Part shown: in pieces, positions 57,016-64,000 of the stretch
How positions within the stretch are numbered: position 1 is the first letter of the stretch
Layout: each line of letters opens with the position of its first letter
Assembly (NCBI GenBank): GCA_029207755.1
Contig: JARCOQ010000200.1
Span: 62,001 to 126,000, forward strand
Source: Chamaea fasciata
Taxonomy: Eukaryota > Chordata > Aves > Passeriformes > Sylviidae
Direction of reading: 5' to 3'
Length of the DNA stretch: 64,000 nucleotides
Program-made: the position numbers and the translations under genes
The notes under the pieces: generated by a model
The model's database searches: none
Told to the model about the DNA's origin: nothing
The model's input: the letters and a program-made list of their open reading frames with translations, nothing else

Positions 57016-58821
57016 CCTGATGTAAGTTTGTAGGAGGCCTTGGGCCCTCCATGGGAAGCCAGGCTTCCTGCTTGTGGAAGCTTGCATCTGGTAGAAATCC
57101 TGTTCCGTTCGGGATTGTAGGTGGTCGAGGCCTGGTGTCCGGCAGAGGGAGTTGGGCACAATGGATGGCCTGTTTCCAGGGGTAAGTAAAGTCAGCTGCC
57201 CAGGTGCCTGATGTCAGTTTGTAGGAGGCCTTTGGCCCTCCAAGGGAAGCTAGTCTTCCTGTTTACGGCAGCTTGCATCTGGAAGAAATCCTGTTCCGTT
57301 CGGGATTGTTGGTGGCCGGAGCTGGGTGCCCACCTGAGGGAGTTGGGCACAAAGGATGGCCTGCTTCCAGAAGTAAGTAAAGTCAGCTGCCCAGGTGCCT
57401 GATATCAGTTTGTAGGAGGCCTTTGGCCCTCCATGGGAAGCCAGGCTTCCTGCTTGTGGCAGCTTGCATCTGGAAGAAATCCTGCTCTGTTCGAGATTGT
57501 AGGTGGCCGAAGACAGGTGCCCGGCAGAGGGAGTTGGGCACAAATGATGGCCTGTTTCATGAGGAAAGTAAAGTCAGCTGCCCAGGTGCCTGATGTCAGT
57601 TTTTAGGAGGCCTTTAGCCTTTCAAGAGAAGCTAGTCTTCCAGTTTGAGGCAGTTTGCATCTGGAAGAAATCCTGTTCCGTTCGGGATTGTAGGTGGCCG
57701 AGGCCAGGTGCCCGGCAGAGGGAGTTGGGCACAAAGGATGGCCTGTTTCCAGAAGTAAGTAAAGTCAACTGCCCAGGTGTCTGATGTCAGTTTGTAGGAG
57801 GCCTTTGTCCCTCCAAGTGAAGCGACGTTTCCAGCTTGTGGCAGTTTGCATCTTGAAGAACTCCTGTTCCGTTTAGGGTTGTAGGTGGTCGAGGCAAGGT
57901 GCCCGGCAGAGGAAGCTGGGCCCTAAGGATGGCCTGTTTCCAGGGGTAAGTAAAGTCAGCTGCCCAGGTGCCTCATGTCAGTTTGTAGGTGACCTTTGGC
58001 CCTCCAAAGGAAGCACGTCTTCCAGTTTGTGGCAGCTTGTATCTGGAAGATATCCTGTTCCGTTTCGGATTGTAGGTGGCCGAGGCCAGGTGCCCGGCAG
58101 AGGGAGTTGGGCACAAAGGATGGCCTGTTTCCAGGGGTAAGTAAAGTCAGCTGCCCAGGTGCCTGATGTCAGTTTGTATGAGGCCTTTGGCCCTCCATGG
58201 GAAGCCAGGTTTCCTGCTTGTGGCAGCTTGCATCTGGAAGAAATCCTGTTCCGTACGGGATTGTAGGTGTTCGTGGCCTGGTGCCCGGCAGAGGGAGTTG
58301 GACACAAAGGATGGCCTGTTTCCAGGGGTAAGTAAAGTCAGCTGCCCAGGTGCCTGATGTCAGTTTGTAGGAGGCCTTTGGCCCTCCATGGGAAGCAAGT
58401 CTTCCTGTTCAAGGCAGCTTGCATCTGGAAGAAATGCTGTTCTGTTCGGGATTCTAGGTGCCTGAGCCCAGTAGCCCGGCTGAGAGAGTTGGGAACAAAG
58501 GATGTCCTGTTTCCAAAAGTAAGTAAAGTCAGCTGCCCAGGTGCCTGATGTCAGTTTGTAGGAGGCCTTTGGCCCTCCATGGGAAGCCAGGCTTCCTGCT
58601 TGTGGAAGCTTGCATCTGGAAGAAATCCTGTTCCGTTCAGGATTGTAGGTGGCCGAGGCCTGGTGCTCGGCAGAGGGAGTAGGGCACAAAGGATGTCCTG
58701 TTTCCAGGGGAAAGTAAAGTCAGCTGCCCAGGTGCCTGATGTCACTTTGTAGGAGGCCTTTGGTCCTCCATAGGAAGCCAGGCTTCCTGCTTGTGGCAGC
58801 TTGCATCTGGAAGAAATCCTG
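57016..58821. repeat. 11-unit tandem relationship, copy 2
   Basis: Second copy of the 54.9-56.7 kb block. From 58,357 the two copies diverge in the right halves of units (CCTGAGCCCAGTAGCC here), showing later exchange with another unit type that is also present at 61,416 and 62,371. Confidence 0.85.
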
Positions 58822-60269
58822 TTCCATTCGGGATTGTAGGTGGCCGGAGCTGGGTGCCCGGCTGAGTGAGTTGGACACAAAGGATGGGCTGTTTCCAGGG
58901 GTAAGTAAAGTCAGCTGTCCAGGTGCCTGATGTCAGTTTGTAGGTGACCTTTGGCCCTCCAAACGAAGCACGTCTTCCAGTTTGTGGCAGCTTGCATCTG
59001 GAAGAAATCCTGTTCCGTTTGGGATTGTACGTGGCCGAGGCCAGTTGCCCGGTATAGGGAGTTGGGCACAAAGGATGGCCTGTTTCCAGGGGTAAGTAAA
59101 GTCAGCTGCCCAGGTGACTGATGTCAGTTTGTAGGAGGCCTTTGGCCCTCCATGGGAAGCCAGGTTTCCTGCTTGTGGCAGCTTGCATCTGGAAGAAATC
59201 CTGTTCCGTTCGGGATTGTCGGGTGCCGAGGCCAGTTGCCGGGCTGAGGGAGTTGGGCACAAAGGATGGCCTGTTCCCAGGGATAAGTAAAGTCAGCTGC
59301 CCAGGTGCCTGATGTCAGTTTGTAGGAGGCCTTTGGCTCTGCAAGGGAAGCCATTCTTCCAGCTTTTGGCAGCTTGCATCTGGACGCAATCCTGTTCCGT
59401 TCGGGATTGTAGGTGCCCGAAGCTGTGGGACCGGCAGAGGGAGATGGGCACAAATGATGGCCTGTTTCCAGGGGTAAGTAAAGTCAGCTACCCAGGTGCC
59501 TGATGTCAGTTTGTAGGAGGCCTTTGGCCCTCCAAAGGAAGCAAGTCTTCCTGTTCAAGGCAGCTTGCATCTGGAAGAAATGTTGTTCCGTTTGGGAGTG
59601 TAGGTGGCCTAGCCCAGTTGCGCGGACGAGAGAGTTCGGGCACAAAGGATGTCCTGTTTCCAGAAGTAAGTAAAGTCAGCTGCCCCAGGTGCCTGATGTA
59701 AGTTTGTAGGAGGCCTTGGGCCCTCCATGGGAAGCCAGGCTTCCTGCTTGTGGAAGCTTGCATCTGGAAGAAATCCTGTTCCGTTCGGGATTGAAGGTGG
59801 TCGAGGCCTGGTGTCCGGCAGAGGGAGTTGGGCACAAAGGATGGCCTGTTTCCAGGGGTAAGTAAAGTCAGCTGCCCAGGTGCCTAATGTCAGTTTGTAG
59901 GAGGCCTTTGGCCCTCCAAGGGAAGCTAGTCTTCCTGTTTACGGCAGCTTGCATCTGGAAGAAATCCTGTTCCATTCGGGATTGTTGGTGGCCGGAGCTG
60001 GGTGCCCACCTGAGGGAGTTGGGCACAAAGGATGGCCTGTTTCCAGAAGTAAGTAAAGTCAGCTGCCCAGGTGTCTGATTTCAGTTTTTTCGGAGGCCTT
60101 TGGCCCTCCATGGGAAGCCAGGCTTCCAGCTTGTGGCAGCTTGCATCTGGGAGAAATCCTGCTCCGTTCGAGATTGTACGTGGCCGAAGCCAGGTGCCCG
60201 GCAGAGGGAGTTGGGCACAATTGATGGCCTGTTTCATGAGGAAAGTAAAGTCAGCTGCCCAGGTGCCTG

Positions 60270-62169
60270 ATGTCAGTTTGTAGGAGGCCTTTGGCCCTCC
60301 AAGGGAAGCTAGTCTTCCTGTTTACGGCAGCTTGCATCTGGAAGAATTCCTGTTCCGTTCGGGATTGTTGGTGGCCGGAGCTGGGTGCCCACCTGAGGGA
60401 GTTGGGCACAAAGGATGGGCTGTTTCCAGGGGTAAGTAAAGTCAGCTGCCCAGGTGCCTGATGTCAGTTTGTAGGAGGCCTTTGGCCCTCCATGGGAAGC
60501 CAGGCTTCCTGCTTGTGGCAGCTTGCATCTGGAAGAAATCCTGCTCTGTTCGAGATTGTAGGTGGACGAAGACAGGTGCCCGGCAGAGGGAGTTGGGCGC
60601 AAATGATGGCCTGTTTCATGAGGAAAGTAAAGTCAGCTGCCCAGGTGCCTGATGTCAGTTTTTAGGAGGCCTTTAGCCCTTCATGGGAAGCTAGTCTTCC
60701 AGTTTGAGGCAGTTTGCATCTGGAAGAAATCCTGTTCCGTTCGGGATTGTAGGTGGCCGAGGCCAGGTGCCCGGCAGAGGGAGTTGGGCACAAAGGATGG
60801 CCTGTTTCCAGAAGTAAGTAAAGTCAACTGCCCAGGTGTCTGATGTCAGTTTGTAGGAGGCCTTTGTCCCTCCAAGTGAAGCAACGTTTCCAGCTTGTGG
60901 CAGCTTGCATCTGGAAGAACTCCTGTTCCGTTTAGGGTTGTAGGTGGTCGAGGCCAGGTGCCCGGCAGAGGAAGCTAGGCACTAAGGATGGCCTGTTTCC
61001 AGGGGTAAGTAAAGTCAGCTGCCCAGGTGCCTCATGTCAGTTTGTAGGTGACCTTTGGCCCTCCAAAGGAAGCACGTCTTCCAGTTTGTGGCAGCTTGCA
61101 TCTGGAAGAAATCCTGTTCCGTTTCGGATTGTACGTGCGCGAGGCCAGGTGCCCGGCAGAGGGAGTTGGGCACAAAGGATGGCCTGTTTCCAGGGGTAAG
61201 TAAAGTCAGCTGCCCAGGTGCCTGATGTCAGTTTGTATGAGGCCTTTGGCCCTCCATGGGAAGCCAGGTTTCCTGCTTGTGGCAGCTTGCATCTGGAAGA
61301 AATCCTGTTCCGTACGGGATTGTTGGTGTTCGTGGCCTGGTGCCCGGCAGAGGGAGTTGGGCACAAAGGATGGCCTGTTTCCAGGGGTAAGTAAAGTCAG
61401 CTGCCCAGGTGCCTGATGTCAGTTTGTAGGAGGCCTTTGGCCCTCCAAGGGAAGCAAGTCTTCCTGTTCAAGGCAGCTTGCATCTGGAAGAAATGCTGTT
61501 CTGTTCGGGATTCTAGGTGCCTGAGCCCAGTAGCCCGGCTGAGAGAGTTGGGCACAAAGGATGTCCTGTTTCCAGAAGTAAGTAAAGTCAGCTTCCCAGG
61601 TGCCTGATGTCAGTTTGTAGGAGGCCTTTGGCCCTCCATGGGAAGCCAGGCTTCCTGCTTGTGGCAGCTTGCATCTGGAAGAAATCCTGTTCCGTTCAGG
61701 ATTGTAGGTGGCCGAGGCCTGGTGCCCGGCAGAGGGAGTAGGGCACAAAGGATGTCCTGTTTCCAGGGGAAAGTAAAGTCAGCTGCCCAGGTGCCTGATG
61801 TCACTTTGTAGGAGGCCTTTGGTCCTCCATAAGAAGCCAGGCTTCCTGCTTGTGGCAGCTTGCATCTGGAAGAAATCCTGTTCCATTCGGGATTGTAGGT
61901 GGCCGGAGCTGGGCGCCCGGCTGAGTGAGTTGGACACAAAGGATGGGCTGTTTCCAGGGGTAAGTAAAGTCAGCTGCCCAGGTGCCTGATGTCAGTTTGT
62001 AGGTGACCTTTGACCCTCCAAACGAAGCACGTCTTCCAGTTTGTGGCAGCTTGCATCTGGAAGAAATCCTGTTCCGTTTGGGATTGTACGTGGCCGAGGC
62101 CAGGTGCCCGGCAGAGGGAGTTGGGCACAAAGGATGGCCTGTTTCCAGGGATAAGTAAAGTCAGCTGCC
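60270..62169. repeat. Ten-unit copy related to 57211-59110 (16 units apart)
   Basis: Unit order matches 57,211-59,110 at offset 3,059 bp, which is 16 units plus three bases. The three bases are the insertions near 59,636 (GTTCGGGC), 59,684 (GCTGCCCCAGG) and 60,086 (GTTTTTTCGG) lying between the copies. Confidence 0.8.
61225..61988. repeat. Four-unit block with shortened copy at 62180-62752
   Basis: Units TTTGTATGAGG, CAGTAGCCCGG, TTCCTGCTTGTGG/GGGAGTAGGGC and TCCATAAGAAG are followed by GGTGACC. Downstream, 62,180 and 62,371 match the first two at 955 bp (5 units), but 62,562 matches the fourth at 764 bp (4 units). One unit equivalent to 61,607-61,797 is therefore missing from the later copy, a clean single-unit deletion. 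Confidence 0.8.
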
Positions 62170-62179
62170 CAGGTGCCTG

Positions 62180-62752
62180 ATGTCAGTTTGTATGAGGCCT
62201 TTGGCCCTCCATGGGAAGCCAGGTTTCCTGCTTGTGGCAGCTTGCATCTGGAAGAAATCCTGTTCCGTACGGGATTGTAGGTGTTCGTGGCCTGGTGCCC
62301 GGCAGAGGGAGTTGGGCACAAAGGATGGCCTGTTTCCAGGGGTAAGTAAAGTCAGCTGCCCAGGTGCCTGATGTCAGTTTGTAGGAGGCCTTTGGCCCTC
62401 CAAGGGAAGCAAGTCTTCCTGTTCAAGGCAGCTTGCATCTGGAAGAAATGCTGTTCTGTTCGGGATTCTAGGTGCCTGAGCCCAGTAGCCCGGCTGAGAG
62501 AGTTGGGCACAAAGGATGTCCTGTTTCCAGAAGTAAGTAAAGTCAGCTGCCCAGGTGCCTGATGTCACTTTGTAGGAGGCCTTTGGTCCTCCATAGGAAG
62601 CCAGGCTTCCTGCTTGTGGCAGCTTGCATCTGGAAGAAATCCTGTTCCATTCGGGATTGTAGGTGGCCGGAGCTGGGCGCCCGGCTGAGTGAGTTGGACA
62701 CAAAGGATGGGCTGTTTCCAGGGGTAAGTAAAGTCAGCTGCCCAGGTGCCTG
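62180..62752. repeat. Shortened copy of 61225-61988 (one unit deleted)
   Basis: Three units where the upstream copy has four. The join lies between the CAGTAGCCCGG unit and the CACTTTGTAGG/CCATAGGAAG unit. It preserves the 191-bp phase, as expected for unequal exchange between homologous positions. Confidence 0.75.
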
Positions 62753-64000
62753 ATGTCAGTTTGTAGGTGACCTTTGACCCTCCAAACGAAGCACGTCTTC
62801 CAGTTTGTGGCAGCTTGCATCTGGAAGAAATCCTGTTCCGTTTGGGATTGTACGTGGCCGAGGCCAGGTGCCCGGCAGAGGGAGTTGGGCACAAAGGATG
62901 TCCTGTTTCCAGGGGTAAGTAAAGTCAGCTGCCCAGGTGACTGATGTCAGTTTGTAGGAGGCCTTTGGCCCTCCATGGGAAGCCAGGTTTCCTGCTTGTG
63001 GCAGCTTGCATCTGGAAGAAATCCTGTTCCGTTCGGGATTGTCGGGTGCCGAGGCCAGTTGCCGGGCTGAGCGAGTTGGGCACAAAGGATGGCCTGTTCC
63101 CAGGGATAAGTAAAGTCAGCTGCCCAGGTGCCTGATGTCAGTTTGTAGGAGGCCTTTGGCCCTCCAAGGGAAGCCATTCTTCCAGCTTTTGGCAGCTTGC
63201 ATCTGGAAGCAATCCTGTTCCGTTCGGGATTGTAGGTGCCCGAAGCTGTGGGACCGGCAGAGGGAGATGGGCACAAATGATGGCCTGTTTCCAGGGGTAA
63301 GTAATGTCAGCTCTCCAGGTGCCTGATGTCAGTTTGTAAGAGGCCTTTGGCCCTCCAAAGGAAGCAAGTCTTCCTGTTCAAGGCAGCTTGCATCTGGAAG
63401 AAATGTTGTTCCGTTCGGGAGTGTAGGTGGCCTAGCCCAGTTGCGCGGACGAGAGAGTTGGGCACAAAGGATGTCCTGTTTCCAGGGGTAAGTAAAGTCA
63501 GCTGCCCAGGTGCCTGATGTCAGTTTGTAGGAGGCCTTTGGCCCTCCAAGGGAAGACAGGCTTCCAGTTTGTGGCAGTTTGCATCTGGAAGAAATCCTGT
63601 TCCGTTCGGGATTGTAGGTGGCCGAGGCCTGGTGCCCTGCAGAGGGAGTTGGGCATAAAGGATGGCCTGTTTCCAGGGGTAAGTAAAGTCAGCTGCCCAG
63701 GTGCCTGATGTCAGTTTGTAGGAGGCCTTTGGCCCTCCAAGGGAAGACAGGCTTCCAGTTTGTGGCAGCTTGTATCAGGAAGAAATCCTGTTAAGTTCGG
63801 TATTGTAGGTGGCCGAGGCCAGGTGCCCGGCAGAGGGAGTTGGGCACAAATGATGGCCTGTTTCATGAGGTAAGTAAAGTCAGCCGCCCAGGTGCCTGAT
63901 GTCAGTTTTTTCGGAGGCCTTTGGTCCTCCATGGGAAGCCACGCTTCCAGCTTGTGGCAGCTTGCATCTGGAAGAAATCCTGTTCCGTTCGGGATTGTAG

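Larger units (their letters stand above)
1..64000. repeat. 191-bp tandem satellite array (whole window)
   Basis: The sequence is made of about 335 direct repeats of a 191-bp unit with no interruption. The anchor ATGTCAGTTTGTAGG recurs at 106, 297, 488, 679, 870 and so on to 63708, which is 333 units with a net length change of -1 base. I found 19 small indels in the array and no inversion, so all units are head to tail. Almost every unit keeps AGGCCT at unit positions 16-21 and CAGCTG at 174-179, so StuI and PvuII digests should give a 191-bp ladder. Known biology: arrays of nucleosome-length units with higher-order repeats are typical of centromeres and pericentromeres. Inference: this is a centromeric or pericentromeric satellite, probably vertebrate. 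The strand is arbitrary, and the array runs past both window ends. Confidence 0.98.
51290..64000. repeat. Satellite domain 4: 11- and 16-unit relationships, short 4/5-unit copies
   Basis: Characteristic units carry CCACCTGAGGG with GGATTGTTGG, TTTTTAGGAGGCC with AGCC(T/C)TTCA, GAGGAAGCTGGGC, CCGTACGGGATTG with GTTCGTGGCC, CAGTAGCCCGG, and GATTGTCGGGTGCC. Indels lie near 52,970, 54,632, 59,636, 59,684, 60,086 and 63,910. The window ends inside a unit, and the array is still intact at base 64,000. Confidence 0.8.

Noticed and set aside
106..64000. Hundreds of 60-180 residue open frames on both strands that look like a large family of related small proteins
   Set aside because: They are the translated satellite unit. 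The 191-bp period shifts the frame from unit to unit, variants fall at all codon positions, many units lack the ATG or carry stops, and no signal peptide, domain or codon bias supports coding.
1..64000. CRISPR-like array of regularly spaced repeats
   Set aside because: The unit is 191 bp and similar throughout, with no short repeat plus unique spacer pattern and no cas genes.
1..64000. Alpha satellite or another familiar mammalian centromere repeat
   Set aside because: The unit length is 191 bp rather than about 171 bp, the base composition is GC-rich, and no similarity to alpha-satellite motifs is visible.

Overview
The whole 64-kb window is one uninterrupted head-to-tail satellite DNA array. 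The repeat unit is 191 bp, all copies lie in the same orientation, and about 335 units fit in the window. I find no protein-coding gene, RNA gene, transposon, CRISPR array or unique sequence. The many short open frames are by-products of the repeat: 191 bp is one base short of 64 codons, so a 63-codon frame recurs in every unit and ends on the next unit's ATG (TGATG overlap). Phase is kept almost perfectly: 333 units separate the anchor ATG at 106 from the one at 63708, with a net drift of only -1 base.

The material looks like centromeric or pericentromeric heterochromatin of a eukaryote, most likely a vertebrate. The reasons are a unit length close to one nucleosome repeat, clustered CpG sites whose variants look like methyl-CpG decay, and layered higher-order repeats. 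The 191-bp length and GC-richness fit the zebra finch centromeric satellite named Tgut191A, but this match rests on length and general character only, because I could not compare sequences.

Layout. (1) About 1-12,700: more diverged units with patchy relationships 12 or 13 units apart (about 2.3 and 2.48 kb). (2) About 12,700-44,460: a highly homogenised core. It holds a tandem duplication of 31 units (19,010-24,929 and 24,930-30,849), a tandem duplication of 12 units (33,333-35,624 and 35,625-37,916), and long homologies at 83-, 55-, 52-, 32-, 23- and 13-unit spacing. (3) About 44,460-51,290: another set of unit variants with 13-, 18- and 11-unit relationships and most of the insertions. (4) About 51,290-64,000: an 11-unit tandem duplication, a 16-unit relationship, and short 4/5-unit copies.

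There is therefore no single fixed higher-order unit. The array looks like successive, overlapping unequal exchanges, with at least two visible conversion patches and several chimeric units at exchange junctions. The unit also carries recurring sequence features that may matter for chromatin or transcription: two dyad symmetries, a conditional four-run G tract, four clustered CpGs, and a near-consensus 5' splice site in almost every copy.
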